A stretch of 64,000 nucleotides of DNA from Mycolicibacterium anyangense (GTDB taxonomy: Bacteria > Actinomycetota > Actinomycetes > Mycobacteriales > Mycobacteriaceae). Where the stretch lies: assembly GCF_010731855.1 (NCBI RefSeq), contig NZ_AP022620.1, positions 620,001-684,000 on the forward strand, read 5' to 3'. The notes under the pieces are model-generated. The model saw only the letters and a list, made by a program, of their open reading frames with translations. It was not told the origin of the DNA and searched no databases. This document shows, in pieces, positions 46,042 through 55,606 of the stretch. Numbering within the stretch: position 1 is the stretch's first letter; the number at the start of each line of letters is the position of its first letter. Made by a program: the position numbers and the translations under genes.

Positions 46042-47109
46042 CTAGACCCGCGGCTGTTGTTGGGTGATGCAGTGGATGCCGCCGCCGCGGGCGAAGATCG
46101 GGCGCGCCTCGACGGTGACCACCCGGCGGCCCGGGTAGGCCTCGGCAAGAAGGTCACGGGCGTGCGCGTCGGCCTCGGGCTCGCCGAAACCGCAGGCGAT
46201 CACACCGTCGTTGACGACGAGGTGGTTGATATAGCTCCAGTCGACGAAGCCGGCCTCGTCGCGGATCGTTGCCGGAGCCGGGATGTCGATGATCTCCCAG
46301 CTGCGCCCGGCGGCGTCGGTCGTCGTCTCCAGGACGGCCCGCAGCGCCCGGGTGATCTCGTGGTCGGGATGCTCGGGGTTGGGCTGAGCGTGCACCAGGA
46401 GCCGGCCCGGCGACGGGATGGTCGCCACGATGTCCACGTGGCCGTTGGTGCCGAAGTCCTGGTAGTCGCGCGTCAGCCCGCGCGGCAACCAGACCGCATG
46501 GGTGGCCCCGATCGTGCGGGCCATCTCGGCCTCCACCCGCTGCTTGTCTGCGTGCGGGTTGCGGCGCGGGTCCAGCTGGACCGTCTCGGTGAGAAGGACG
46601 GTTCCCGCTCCGTCGACGTGGATGCCCCCGCCTTCGTTGACCAGCAGCGAGCTCACCAGTTCGGCACCCTCGTGTGCGGCGATGAGCCGCCCGAGTTTGG
46701 CCGACTTGGTCCACTCGGCCCATTGCGGCGATCCCCAGCCGTTGAAGATCCAGTCCACCGCGCCCAGGACTCCGGGACGGTCGTCGTCGACCACGAAGGT
46801 GGGTCCGCAGTCGCGGAACCAGAACTCGTCGACCGGAGCTTCGACGATCTCGATGTCTGCCGACAACATCCGTTGTGCCCGAACGGTTTCGGTGGGGTCG
46901 ACGATCATGCTGACCGGTTCGAACTCGGCGATCGCGTGCGCGACCTCCGCCCAGGCGGAATAGCCCTCCTGCCGTGCGGCATCGGTGTCACCCAGGGTGT
47001 AGCCCTCGCGGGGGAAGGCGATCCACGTCTTGTCGTGGGGGGCAGTTTCTGAGGGCATCCGCCAGGACATCGATACCTGCTTCGTTTCCGAGTCGGCCGC
47101 GTGGGCCAT
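46042..47109 (-). CDS. Agmatine deiminase (peptidyl-arginine deiminase family)
   Basis: 355-residue PAD-fold enzyme, expected to turn agmatine into N-carbamoylputrescine and ammonia. Motifs include FWFRDCGPTFVV, NGWG, NEGGGIHVDG, GTNGHVD and the C-terminal nucleophile C347 in GGGIHCITQQQP. ATG 47109 is chosen since TACGTT (47118-47123) lies 8 nt upstream; the open frame before it is a shadow of the TetR gene. No carbamoylputrescine amidase is adjacent. Confidence 0.88.
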   Translation of the reverse strand: MAHAADSETKQVSMSWRMPSETAPHDKTWIAFPREGYTLGDTDAARQEGYSAWAEVAHAIAEFEPVSMIVDPTETVRAQRMLSADIEIVEAPVDEFWFRDCGPTFVVDDDRPGVLGAVDWIFNGWGSPQWAEWTKSAKLGRLIAAHEGAELVSSLLVNEGGGIHVDGAGTVLLTETVQLDPRRNPHADKQRVEAEMARTIGATHAVWLPRGLTRDYQDFGTNGHVDIVATIPSPGRLLVHAQPNPEHPDHEITRALRAVLETTTDAAGRSWEIIDIPAPATIRDEAGFVDWSYINHLVVNDGVIACGFGEPEADAHARDLLAEAYPGRRVVTVEARPIFARGGGIHCITQQQPRV

Positions 47110-47162
47110 TGCGCCGCAACGTACTAGGCGGCTTGCGGCTACGTCAACTGGGTGCCGGCGTG

Positions 47163-47783
47163 CTAGGCGGGCCGTGCGGAGGCCACCAGCATGGACAGCC
47201 CGCGCTCGAATGCCCGGGTGGCAATCGGATCGTCGGGGTCCTCGTTCTGCAAGGTCGAGTACGCGGCGGTGAAGCGCGGGAAGTGCTCCTCCTGCCCGGT
47301 CGGATCGAAGACGACAGTGGGCCCGGACATGTCCAGAACGCTGCCGAGGATGAACGATTCGAACGCCGTCAGCAGCGGGAGTACCTCGGCGCTCGGCCAT
47401 CCGACGGATTCGGCCGCGATCACGAAGTCCTCGTAGCCCGCCAACAGCACCGGCGCGGAGGCGCGGGTGGTCATCAGCAGCGGGATGGCCCGGGGATGCC
47501 GGGCGAAGGCCCGCCGGTAGGACCGCGCCCATGCGAGCAAGCCGTCCTCCCAGGGCAATTCGCGCAGGGGAGCCGAATCGATCTTGGCGGATACCAATGC
47601 CCGGACGTCCTCGACCATCGCCGCTCGGTCGGGCACGTGGTTGTACAGCGAGGTCGGGTTGACGCCCAGCTTCTGTGCCACCCGTCGCATGCTCGCGCCG
47701 TCGGCACCGAATCGATCGACCAGCGCCAGTGCGGTCCTGGCGATGAGATCTCGGTTGAGTATCGGACGAGGTGGTCGAGCGAT
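47163..47783 (-). CDS. TetR-family regulator with an apparent ATC start codon
   Basis: From ATC 47781-47783 the frame reads ARPPRPILNRDLIARTALAL and continues through the TetR helix-turn-helix (SMRRVAQKLGVNPTSLYNHVPDR in two parts) to 206 residues. AGGAG lies 7 nt before the ATC. Upstream of it the frame holds only CTG as a near-start before an in-frame TAG. The first ordinary start, ATG 47690, would delete helix 1. Either ATC is used, or the codon has mutated. It is divergent from the amidase with 162 bp between. Confidence 0.75.
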   Translation of the reverse strand: MARPPRPILNRDLIARTALALVDRFGADGASMRRVAQKLGVNPTSLYNHVPDRAAMVEDVRALVSAKIDSAPLRELPWEDGLLAWARSYRRAFARHPRAIPLLMTTRASAPVLLAGYEDFVIAAESVGWPSAEVLPLLTAFESFILGSVLDMSGPTVVFDPTGQEEHFPRFTAAYSTLQNEDPDDPIATRAFERGLSMLVASARPA

Positions 47784-47945
47784 GGCCGGTCTCCTCTCGG
47801 GCCTACCCAGGGTACCGCCGTCGCGGGGCGCTGACCGGCAGGTCTATCGACGGATTCAAACCGACAGTGTATGTTTTAGGCGGCGGAGACGCTGCGCACC
47901 GGGTGCGCGTTTGACCGTGTTCATCCCTTCAGGCAAGGCGGATCG

Positions 47946-49964
47946 ATGATCGCTGGCTCGTTCACCGTGGTGGAAGCCGATCTCGCACAGCTTCGGCGTG
48001 CCCTCGAGGACGGCACGGTGACCAGCGTGGAACTCGTTGCGCGCTACCTGAATCGGATTGGCCGCTACGACCGGTCCGGCATCCTGCTGAACTCGGTCCC
48101 GGTACTCAATCCCGCGGCGTTCGAGGAGGCGCGGGAGGCCGATCTGCGCCGCGCGCGGGGGCAGGCGTACGGTCCGATGGACGGCATCCCGTACACCGCG
48201 AAAGCCAGCTACAAGGTGCGCGGGCTGCCGGTGACGGCCGGTTCGCCGGCCTTCGCGGATCTGCTGGCCAACGACGACGCCTTCGCGGTGAGCCGGTTGC
48301 GCGCGGCCGGAGCGATCTGTCTGGGACTGACGAACATGCCGCCGATGGCGGCCGGTGGCATGCAACGTGGCCTCTACGGGCGCGCTGAAAGCCCTTACAA
48401 CGCGGACTTTCTCACCGCGGCGTTCGGGTCTGGCTCGTCCAACGGCTCGGGCACCGCCACCGCGGCGAGCTTCGCGGCCTTCGGCCTCGGCGAGGAGACC
48501 TGGTCATCGGGGCGGGCTCCGGCGTCGAACAACGCGCTGGTCGCCTACACCCCGTCGCGCGGGGTGATCTCGGTGCGCGGCAACTGGCCGTTAGTGCCGA
48601 CGATGGATGTTGTGGTGCCCCACACCCGTTCCGTCGATGATCTGCTCCAGCTACTGGACACCGTCGTCGCCGATGATCCGATCCGCGACGGCGACCTGTG
48701 GCGCCTGCAGGACTGGATCGACCTGCCGGCGGTCTCCGATGTGCGGCCTGAGTCCTACCCGGATCTGCCCGAACTCGCGCTGGCAGGAGTCCGGCTTGCG
48801 GTGCCACGGTTGTACATCAACGGTGACCCCGACAGTGCCTATCCGATCCACACCCGCGATTCGGTCATCGCGCTGTGGAATCGCATCCGCGACGACCTGA
48901 CGGCCGCGGGTGCCGAGATCGTCGAGACCGACTTTCCTGTCGTCGAGAATTACGAAGGGCTGCACCCCGACTCGCGCACGATGGTCGAACGTGGTTTTGT
49001 GCCAGCCGAATTCCTCGACAGGGAGCTGGGAGAGCTGTCGATCTGGGCATTCGACACCTTCCTTCGGTCTATCGGCCAGGCTGATCTGCCCGGCTTGGCA
49101 GCCGTCGACGGGGACCGAATTTTCCCGGCTCCGACGGGTGCGTTGCCCGACCGGTACGGTGTCTTTGCGTTCGACATCGCCTACGATCTCGCCGAGTATG
49201 TGCCGCGTGCCCGCGAGGGCGTCGCGCCCTGGAATGAGATCCCGTCGATCGAGGATGGGTTGCGCGGCCTCGAGCACACCCGGCAGGTCGACTTCGAGAC
49301 GTGGCTGGTCGAGAACCGCATCGATGCGGTCGTCTTTCCGGCTGTCGCCGACGTCGGCCCCGCCACCGCCGATGTCGACCCGGCGGCGGCGGATCTGGCG
49401 TGGCGCAACGGGGTTTGGGTGGCCAACGGCAACCTGGTGCCGCGTCATCTGGGTCTGCCCACGGTGACGATTCCGATGGGGACCATGGCGGATATCGGGA
49501 TGCCGGTCGGGCTGACGCTGGCCGGCGCCGCGTACTCGGACACCACGTTGTTGCGGCTGGCCCGCGCGGTCGAGGCGGTACGCCCGCGGCGCACCGCACC
49601 CACCCGCACACCGCGGCTCGATGACGAGACCGTCTTCCACCAGAGCGGTTCACCCGCAGACGGCGAGCTGTCGGTCGACATCCTCGACGTGCACCTGAGC
49701 GCGGGGGATGACGGCGCGGTGCTCACCTTCGGTGTCGAGGTGATCCGCGGTGCGGCCGACGAGATCGCAGCGTTCGTCAACGGCGTTCGGGTACCCCTGG
49801 AGGGTGCACCCGGCCACGCGACCGCTCGGGTGGTACTGGGCGCCAGCGACGGTGCACACAGTGAATGGCGTCCGCCCTACGGGCCGTTGATCGTCGCGGT
49901 CGTGCACAGCCACGACGGCGCCGTCGCCGGCGCCGTCGCCACCACGGAGGGTTCGCCGCTGTGA
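47946..49964 (+). CDS. Amidase-signature hydrolase with an extra C-terminal domain
   Basis: 672-residue enzyme of the amidase signature family. The Ser-Ser-Lys triad is likely K86 (TAKASYK), cis-Ser S164 or S165 (GSGSSNGSG) and nucleophile S188 (TWSSGRAPA, at the usual GGS-R position). About 540 residues form the catalytic fold; the remaining 130 are beta-rich with no family that I recognise. The substrate amide is unknown. ATG 47946 follows a weak GGCGGATC site. The stop overlaps the next gene as GTGA, so the amidase and the kinase-phospholyase fusion are co-translated. Confidence 0.87.
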   Translation: MIAGSFTVVEADLAQLRRALEDGTVTSVELVARYLNRIGRYDRSGILLNSVPVLNPAAFEEAREADLRRARGQAYGPMDGIPYTAKASYKVRGLPVTAGSPAFADLLANDDAFAVSRLRAAGAICLGLTNMPPMAAGGMQRGLYGRAESPYNADFLTAAFGSGSSNGSGTATAASFAAFGLGEETWSSGRAPASNNALVAYTPSRGVISVRGNWPLVPTMDVVVPHTRSVDDLLQLLDTVVADDPIRDGDLWRLQDWIDLPAVSDVRPESYPDLPELALAGVRLAVPRLYINGDPDSAYPIHTRDSVIALWNRIRDDLTAAGAEIVETDFPVVENYEGLHPDSRTMVERGFVPAEFLDRELGELSIWAFDTFLRSIGQADLPGLAAVDGDRIFPAPTGALPDRYGVFAFDIAYDLAEYVPRAREGVAPWNEIPSIEDGLRGLEHTRQVDFETWLVENRIDAVVFPAVADVGPATADVDPAAADLAWRNGVWVANGNLVPRHLGLPTVTIPMGTMADIGMPVGLTLAGAAYSDTTLLRLARAVEAVRPRRTAPTRTPRLDDETVFHQSGSPADGELSVDILDVHLSAGDDGAVLTFGVEVIRGAADEIAAFVNGVRVPLEGAPGHATARVVLGASDGAHSEWRPPYGPLIVAVVHSHDGAVAGAVATTEGSPL

Positions 49965-52840
49965 CGACGGACGTCTTCGACCTCTTCCAGCAGAACGCAT
50001 TGGCGGCGCCGACCCTCGCTGTCGATGAAGTGCGCCAGTTGTTGTCCGACAGCTTCGGATTGACCGGCGATGTCAGCGAACTGGGCAGCCAGCAGGATCA
50101 GAACTTCCTGATTGCCGACGCCGGGGGCGCCGCACCGCTCGGTGTGCTCAAGCTCAGCAATCCAGCGTTCACCGAAGCCGAGATCGAGCTGCAGGAACTC
50201 GCCGCCAGAACCGTCGCCGAGCGTGAGCCGACACTGCGTATCGCCCGGGTGGTCGACGGACCCCGCGGGCCGCTGTCGGCATGGTGGAACACCTCGCAGG
50301 GCCGCCTCCATGCTCGTGTGATCGAGCACATCGGCGGGTCCACCCTGACCGGCTCGAAGTATCTGTCGCCGGCGACGGTGCGGCGGATGGGGGAGTTGGC
50401 CGGCAGAGTCAGCGTCGCGCTCGGCGGTGTGCAGCACGCGTCCTCCGGTCGAGTGCTGCAGTGGGACCTGCGGCATGCCGACCGCGTAATTGCGAAACTC
50501 CTTGACGACGAGCCTGATTCGACAGTCCGCGGTGTGATCGGTGCGGCCGTCGAACCGGCTCTGTCGCAGCTCGCCGCCGTCTCCTCGCAGCTGCCCATGC
50601 AGATCGGGCACTTCGACATCACCGACGACAACGTCGTGCTCGCCGACGGACCGTGCCCGCTGCCCGACGGCGTGATCGACTTCGGTGACGTCAGTGAATC
50701 CTGGGCGGTCAATGAGATCGCCGTTACCGTCTCGTCGTTACTGCATCACGACGGTCTGGCACCGGCCGACGCCCTGCCGGCTATCGACGGCTTCCATTCG
50801 CTGCGGCCACTCAGTGATGCGGAAACCGAGGCGCTGTGGCCGCTGGTGGTCCTGCGGGGCGCCGTACTCGTGCTCAGCGGGCGCCAACAGGTTCGAGTCG
50901 ACGAGGGCAATGCCTACGCCCGTGCCGCACTGGACCGCGAGTTCCGCATCTTCGAGCAGGCTGCTTCGGTTCCACTCGAGGTGATGACGGCGGTGGTCCG
51001 ACGGGCGTTGGGTTTCCCGGCCCCGTCCCGCCCGAGATGGACTGCACCGCCACTGATTCCCACGGCGGCTGCGGCGGTAATCCTCGACGCCACCACGACA
51101 TCGTCGATCAACGACGAGGGGCGGTGGCTCACGCCGTCGGCGTTGACCGTTGCCGCGCTTGCCGCAGTGGACAGCGGGGCCGTCGCGGCGGTGGCGCCGG
51201 CGTGGTTGCCGCGACTCGCCGGTGCACCGGCCCGGACCCCGTCGGTGCCGGCCACGGTCCCGACCGGTCTCACCGTCTGGTTCGCCCATGACACCACCCT
51301 CGACATTCCCGCGGATGGCATGTGGCAGCGGACCCAAAGCGGCCTGACCGTGACGTCGGGCGAGCAGGTCGTCCGGTTCACCGGGTTCACCGCAACCGGA
51401 CCCGTGCTGCCGGCGCGAACCGCGATCGATGTCCAGCTCACTCACGCGGCTGCCGGTGAGGTCCCGCTGCGGGTGGAACCGCGCTATGCCGACGGTTGGC
51501 GCGGTGTGGCCGGCGATCCCGCGCCGGTTCTCGGGCTGCCGGCCGTGGCAGCCGACGCGGCCGACGACACCCTGGAGCGTCGGGAGCGGGTGCTCGCCGA
51601 GGTACAGGAGCACTACTACGACCATCCACCCCAGATGGAACGGGGCTGGCGGGAATTCCTGGCCGACACCGACGGCCGTGTCTACCTCGACATGGTCAAC
51701 AACGTCACCTCCGTCGGACACGCGCATCCGCGCGTGGTGGCCGCAGCTCATGACCAGATGCGGCTGCTGAACACGAACTCGCGCTTCAACTATCGCGTCA
51801 TCACCGAGTTCGCCGAACGGATCTCGGCCACGCTGCCCGACGAGCTCGACACCGTCTTCTTCGTCAATTCCGGCTCGGAGGCAACGGATCTCGCCATCCG
51901 GCTTGCGATGGCCTCGACGGGGCGCTCCGACGTGGTCGCCATGCGAGAGGCCTACCACGGCTGGACCTTCGCCAGCGACGCGGTGTCGACCTCGATCGCC
52001 GACAACCCGAACGCCCTGTCCAGCCGGCCGACCTGGGTGCACACCGTCGACGCCGCGAACGCCTACCGCGGGGTGCACCGGGGCGCCGACGCCGTGCGCT
52101 ATGCGCCGGAAGCCGTGCAGGTCATCGACGACCTGGCCGCTGCGGGAACCCCACCGGCCGGTTTCATCTGTGAGCCGTACTTCGGCAACGCCGGTGGCGT
52201 CGCACTTCCCGACGGCTACCTACAGCAGGTCTATGCGGCGGTGCGCCGCCACGGCGGTGTCGCGATCGCCGACGAGGTCCAGGTCGGCTACGGCCGCTTG
52301 GGTCGGTGGTTCTGGGGCTTCCAGCAGCAGGGCGTGCTGCCCGATATCGTCGCGGTCGCGAAGTCGGTCGGCAGTGGACAGCCGATCGGCGTGGTGATCA
52401 CCCGTCGTGCGCTGGCCGAGCGTTACCGCACGCAGGGATACTTCTTCTCCTCCACGGGCGGCTCGCCGGTGTCCTGCGCCATCGGCATCGCCGTGCTCGA
52501 TGTCATCGAGCGGGAGGGCTTGCAGGACAACGCCCGCGTCACCGGTGGGCACCTCAAGGACCGCCTGCTGTCGCTGGCCCAGCACTATCCGATTGTCGGC
52601 GCAGTCCACGGCACTGGCCTGTACCTCGGCCTGGAGTTCGTGCGAGATCGCTCCACCCTGGAGCCGGCCACCGAGGAGACGGCCGCGATCTGTGATCGCC
52701 TCCTGACATTGGGCGTGATCATGCAGCCGACCGGTGACTTCCAGAACGTGCTGAAGATCAAACCGCCGTTGTGCGTGTCGCGGGAATCGGTCGACTACTT
52801 CGTCGATGCGCTCGATCGGGTGCTGAGCACCGGCTGGTAG
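49961..52840 (+). CDS. Aminoglycoside phosphotransferase-like kinase fused to a class III aminotransferase-fold enzyme
   Basis: 959 residues. The N-terminal third is an APH-type kinase with H217-F-D219 to N224 in the Brenner motif and D240 in IDFGD. Residues 370-540 are an unassigned linker region. From about 545 a class III PLP enzyme follows: [33 protein letters not shown] and K801 in [10 protein letters not shown]. Human hydroxylysine kinase and the phospholyases AGXT2L1/AGXT2L2 are separate versions of these halves, and such fusions were noted in bacteria. The expected chemistry is phosphorylation of an amino alcohol and elimination to aldehyde, ammonia and phosphate; a plain transaminase remains possible. 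Confidence 0.85.
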   Translation: MTTDVFDLFQQNALAAPTLAVDEVRQLLSDSFGLTGDVSELGSQQDQNFLIADAGGAAPLGVLKLSNPAFTEAEIELQELAARTVAEREPTLRIARVVDGPRGPLSAWWNTSQGRLHARVIEHIGGSTLTGSKYLSPATVRRMGELAGRVSVALGGVQHASSGRVLQWDLRHADRVIAKLLDDEPDSTVRGVIGAAVEPALSQLAAVSSQLPMQIGHFDITDDNVVLADGPCPLPDGVIDFGDVSESWAVNEIAVTVSSLLHHDGLAPADALPAIDGFHSLRPLSDAETEALWPLVVLRGAVLVLSGRQQVRVDEGNAYARAALDREFRIFEQAASVPLEVMTAVVRRALGFPAPSRPRWTAPPLIPTAAAAVILDATTTSSINDEGRWLTPSALTVAALAAVDSGAVAAVAPAWLPRLAGAPARTPSVPATVPTGLTVWFAHDTTLDIPADGMWQRTQSGLTVTSGEQVVRFTGFTATGPVLPARTAIDVQLTHAAAGEVPLRVEPRYADGWRGVAGDPAPVLGLPAVAADAADDTLERRERVLAEVQEHYYDHPPQMERGWREFLADTDGRVYLDMVNNVTSVGHAHPRVVAAAHDQMRLLNTNSRFNYRVITEFAERISATLPDELDTVFFVNSGSEATDLAIRLAMASTGRSDVVAMREAYHGWTFASDAVSTSIADNPNALSSRPTWVHTVDAANAYRGVHRGADAVRYAPEAVQVIDDLAAAGTPPAGFICEPYFGNAGGVALPDGYLQQVYAAVRRHGGVAIADEVQVGYGRLGRWFWGFQQQGVLPDIVAVAKSVGSGQPIGVVITRRALAERYRTQGYFFSSTGGSPVSCAIGIAVLDVIEREGLQDNARVTGGHLKDRLLSLAQHYPIVGAVHGTGLYLGLEFVRDRSTLEPATEETAAICDRLLTLGVIMQPTGDFQNVLKIKPPLCVSRESVDYFVDALDRVLSTGW

Positions 52841-52926
52841 CCACCAAGTTTCCCGGGCGCGATGATTTCTCGGGGCCCCGGCAGTCAATCCACTACGGAT
52901 CGACACATCGCCGAGAGGATCAGCCC

Positions 52927-53727
52927 GTGAGTCAGTACAACGCCCCCGTCGGAGCCCCCATCTGGTTCGACCTGGTCAGCAGTGATCCGTCGCGCGCCGC
53001 GGATTTCTATGAGGACATCTTCGGCTGGAAGCTCGAGGAACCCGCGCACCCGGAGTTCGGCGGGTATCGGAACTTCACCCTCAACGGCGCGCGGGTCGCT
53101 GGGCTGGCTCCGCGGATGTCGGAGACCGGCCCGGTCAACCTGTGGTCGGTCTACCTGCACGCCAGCGACGCTGAGGCCACCGTGTCGGCAGCGCAGGCCG
53201 CGGGCGCCACGGTGATCGTGCCGCCGATGGCGGTCGGCGAGCTGGGATCGATGACGGTGCTGGTGGATCCGGCGGGTGCCGCCGTCGGATTCTGGCAGCC
53301 TGGCACCCATCCGGGGTTCACCGCCTGGGGTGAGCACGGCGCGCCCTACTGGTTCGAATGCCAGAGCAAGGATTACGAGGCCTCGCTGGCGTTCTACCGC
53401 ACCGTGCTCGGTGCCCGCATTGATGAGATTGGAACGGGCGGCGACCCGGATGCCGTCGGCCCGGACCGCTACGGGCAGGTCTTCATCGGCGAGAGTGCGT
53501 ATTCGGGGATCATGGACGCGGCCTCGCTCATGCCCGCCGAGGTGCCGTCATTCTGGCAGGTCTACATCACGGTGGACGACGTGGCCGTGACGGTGGCGCG
53601 CAGCGAAGCACTCGGCGCACAGCTGTTGATGCCCGTCGAGGACACCCCCTACGGAACCCTGGCGGCGATCAAGGACCCGTTGGGGGCGCTGATCTGCCTC
53701 GGCCATCCGCCGGCCGAAATGGCTTGA
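52927..53727 (+). CDS. Two-domain VOC (glyoxalase-fold) protein
   Basis: 266 residues with two vicinal-oxygen-chelate repeats, each starting with a PIWFDLVSSDPSRAADFYEDIFGW-like pattern (second: PYWFECQSKDYEASLAFYRTV) and ending in DPxGAxxxLW/GH. It resembles the CFP32/Rv0577 group, whose enzymatic role is unsettled. GTG 52927 has GAGAGGATCAG upstream. It lies 86 bp after the kinase-phospholyase fusion in the same direction, so it may belong to that unit. Confidence 0.85.
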   Translation: MSQYNAPVGAPIWFDLVSSDPSRAADFYEDIFGWKLEEPAHPEFGGYRNFTLNGARVAGLAPRMSETGPVNLWSVYLHASDAEATVSAAQAAGATVIVPPMAVGELGSMTVLVDPAGAAVGFWQPGTHPGFTAWGEHGAPYWFECQSKDYEASLAFYRTVLGARIDEIGTGGDPDAVGPDRYGQVFIGESAYSGIMDAASLMPAEVPSFWQVYITVDDVAVTVARSEALGAQLLMPVEDTPYGTLAAIKDPLGALICLGHPPAEMA

Positions 53728-53744
53728 GCCCGAACAGCAACGAA

Positions 53745-53801
53745 CCGGGACGCTCCATGAGCTGTCCCGGTCCGCTGTGGGGCAGTGAGCCGTTGGCTCA
53801 C
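53745..53801. terminator. Tandem hairpins between convergent genes
   Basis: First stem CCGGGAC (53745-53751) with GTCCCGG (53764-53770) and an inner CTC/GAG; second stem GTGAGCC-GTT-GGCTCAC (53785-53801). They lie between the stops of the VOC gene and ald and probably end both transcripts. Confidence 0.6.
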
Positions 53802-53809
53802 ATGAGGTT

Positions 53810-54925
53810 TCAGGCCAGCAGGCCGGCCGGATCGGTGAAGGGCAGCTCGAGGTCGTGGGCAACCTCGGCGTTGAGCAGCTGACCCTCATGGGTCGACAGG
53901 CCCTTGGCCAGCGCCGGGTCGGCCAGGCAGGCGTTCTGCCAGCCCTTGTCGGCCAGCTTCAGCACGTACGGCATGGTGGCGTTGGTCAGCGCGTAGGTCG
54001 AGGTGCGCGGCACCGCGCCGGGCATGTTGGCTACGCAGTAGAACACCGAGTTGTGGACGGTGAACGTCGGGTTGTCGTGCGTGGTGGGCTTGGAATCCTC
54101 GAAGCAACCACCCTGGTCGATGGCGATGTCCACCAGCACCGAACCCGGCTTCATCTGAGCCACAGTCTCATTGGTGACCAGCTTGGGCGCCTTGGCGCCC
54201 GGCACCAGCACCGCGCCGATCACGAGATCGGCCTGCTTGACGGCATCCTCCAGATCCAGCCGCGAGGAGTAGCGGGTCTCGATGGCGCCGCCGTACTCGG
54301 CGTCGATCTTGCGCAGGATGTTGACGTTGAGGTCGAACACGGTGACGTGCGCGCCCATGCCCCAGGCGACGGCGGCGGCGTTGTCGCCGGCCATACCGCC
54401 ACCGATCACCACGACGCGGGCCGGGGCAACACCGGGGACACCGCCCATCAGCACACCGCGCCCGCCCTGGGTGCGCATCAGGTGGTAGGCGCCGACCTGA
54501 GCGGACAACCGACCGGCGACCTCACTCATCGGGGCCAGCAGTGGCAGCGCGTTGTCCGCAGTCTGGACGGTTTCGTAGGCGATCGAGGTGGTGCCGGAGG
54601 CCAGCAGCGCATCGGTGCACGGGCGCGACGCCGCCAGGTGCAGGTAGGTGAACAGGGTCTGGCCCTTGCGCATCCGGCCGTATTCGGCCTCGATGGGCTC
54701 CTTGACCTTCAGCAGCAGATCGGCCTGGGCCCACACGTCGTCGGCGCTACTGACGATCTGGGCGCCGGCACCTTTGAAGTCGTCGTCGGTGATGGCCGAG
54801 CCGTCACCCGCGCCGGCCTGGACCAGCACGTCGTGGCCGCGGCGGACCAGTTCGGACACGCCGGCCGGGGTGATGGCGACGCGGTACTCGTTGTTCTTGA
54901 TCTCGGTCGGGATGCCGACGCGCAT
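53810..54925 (-). CDS. ald: Alanine dehydrogenase
   Basis: 371-residue NAD-dependent enzyme interconverting alanine and pyruvate plus ammonia; in mycobacteria it also serves redox balance in hypoxia. Start [42 protein letters not shown] in the Rossmann fold, and [12 protein letters not shown] are all present. The length is identical to M. tuberculosis Ald. AAGGAG lies six bases before ATG 54925, so it has a leader. Divergent from aldR, its known activator. Confidence 0.96.
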   Translation of the reverse strand: MRVGIPTEIKNNEYRVAITPAGVSELVRRGHDVLVQAGAGDGSAITDDDFKGAGAQIVSSADDVWAQADLLLKVKEPIEAEYGRMRKGQTLFTYLHLAASRPCTDALLASGTTSIAYETVQTADNALPLLAPMSEVAGRLSAQVGAYHLMRTQGGRGVLMGGVPGVAPARVVVIGGGMAGDNAAAVAWGMGAHVTVFDLNVNILRKIDAEYGGAIETRYSSRLDLEDAVKQADLVIGAVLVPGAKAPKLVTNETVAQMKPGSVLVDIAIDQGGCFEDSKPTTHDNPTFTVHNSVFYCVANMPGAVPRTSTYALTNATMPYVLKLADKGWQNACLADPALAKGLSTHEGQLLNAEVAHDLELPFTDPAGLLA

Positions 54926-55007
54926 GATCGCTCCTTGTTCGGATGGTGGCTTGTAAGAATTGTGAAGAAGCTGCGGAGTTTAAGCAACGAGGTTGACAAA
55001 AATTCAC

Positions 55008-55013
55008 TAGAGT
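55008..55013 (+). promoter_or_regulatory. -10 box of a probable leaderless aldR promoter
   Basis: TAGAGT lies 6 nt before the aldR ATG. GTGAA (54962-54966) and TTCAC (55003-55007) form a distant inverted pair in the 94-bp ald-aldR spacer that may mark regulator contacts. Confidence 0.5.
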
Positions 55014-55019
55014 GTCGCC

Positions 55020-55532
55020 ATGGGTGAAGGATCTGCGAAATCGTTGAGCACTTCTGGGGTTGCGCCGAAGGATGTTCGGGCCGAGTTGGACGATGTCGAC
55101 CGGCGCATCCTGGCCCTGCTGCACTCCGACGCCCGGATTTCCAACAGCGCCCTGGCTGACGCCGTCGGCATCGCCGCGTCGACCTGCCACGGCCGGGTGC
55201 GACGGCTGCAGGATCTCGGGGTGATCCGCGGGTTCTACGCCGACATTGATCCGGTCGCGATCGGGTTGTCGCTGCAGGCGATGATCTCGGTGAGCCTGCA
55301 GTCCAATGCCCGTGGCAAGATCGGCACCTTCATCCAGCAGATCCGGCGCAAGCCGCAGGTGATGGACGTGTACTTCCTGGCCGGCGCCGACGACTTCATC
55401 ATCCACGTGGCCGCGCGCGACACCGACGATCTGCGTGCGTTCGTGGTGGAGAACCTCAACGCCGACGCGGATGTGGCGGGCACCCAGACCTCGCTGATCT
55501 TCGAGCATCTGCGAGGTGCCGCCCCGCTGTAG
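55020..55532 (+). CDS. aldR: Lrp/AsnC-family regulator AldR
   Basis: 170-residue feast/famine regulator. N-terminal helix-turn-helix: LDDVDRRILALLHSDARISNSALADAVGIAASTCHGRVRRL in residues 18-60; the rest is a RAM effector domain. It corresponds to Rv2779c, which regulates ald in response to alanine and other amino acids. ATG 55020 follows a TAGAGT box, so the mRNA is probably leaderless. Divergent from ald. Confidence 0.92.
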   Translation: MGEGSAKSLSTSGVAPKDVRAELDDVDRRILALLHSDARISNSALADAVGIAASTCHGRVRRLQDLGVIRGFYADIDPVAIGLSLQAMISVSLQSNARGKIGTFIQQIRRKPQVMDVYFLAGADDFIIHVAARDTDDLRAFVVENLNADADVAGTQTSLIFEHLRGAAPL

Positions 55533-55550
55533 TGCGGCGGTGGTGCGGCG

Positions 55551-55606
55551 CGACAGTAACCTCACGGCGGCCGAACTCCCCAAAAGCCGCCGTGAGGTTA
55601 CTGTCG
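55551..55606. repeat. Perfect 21-bp inverted repeat containing a stop codon
   Basis: Arms 55551-55571 and 55586-55606 are exact complements around a 14-nt loop. The right arm contains the TAA stop of the minus-strand PE-PPE-type hydrolase gene (55598-55600). It lies between convergent genes and probably acts as a two-way terminator; it may be a dispersed element. Confidence 0.7.

Noticed and set aside
54993..54998. TTGACA as -35 box of aldR
   Set aside because: Only 9 bp separate it from TAGAGT (55008-55013), far short of the usual 16-18.
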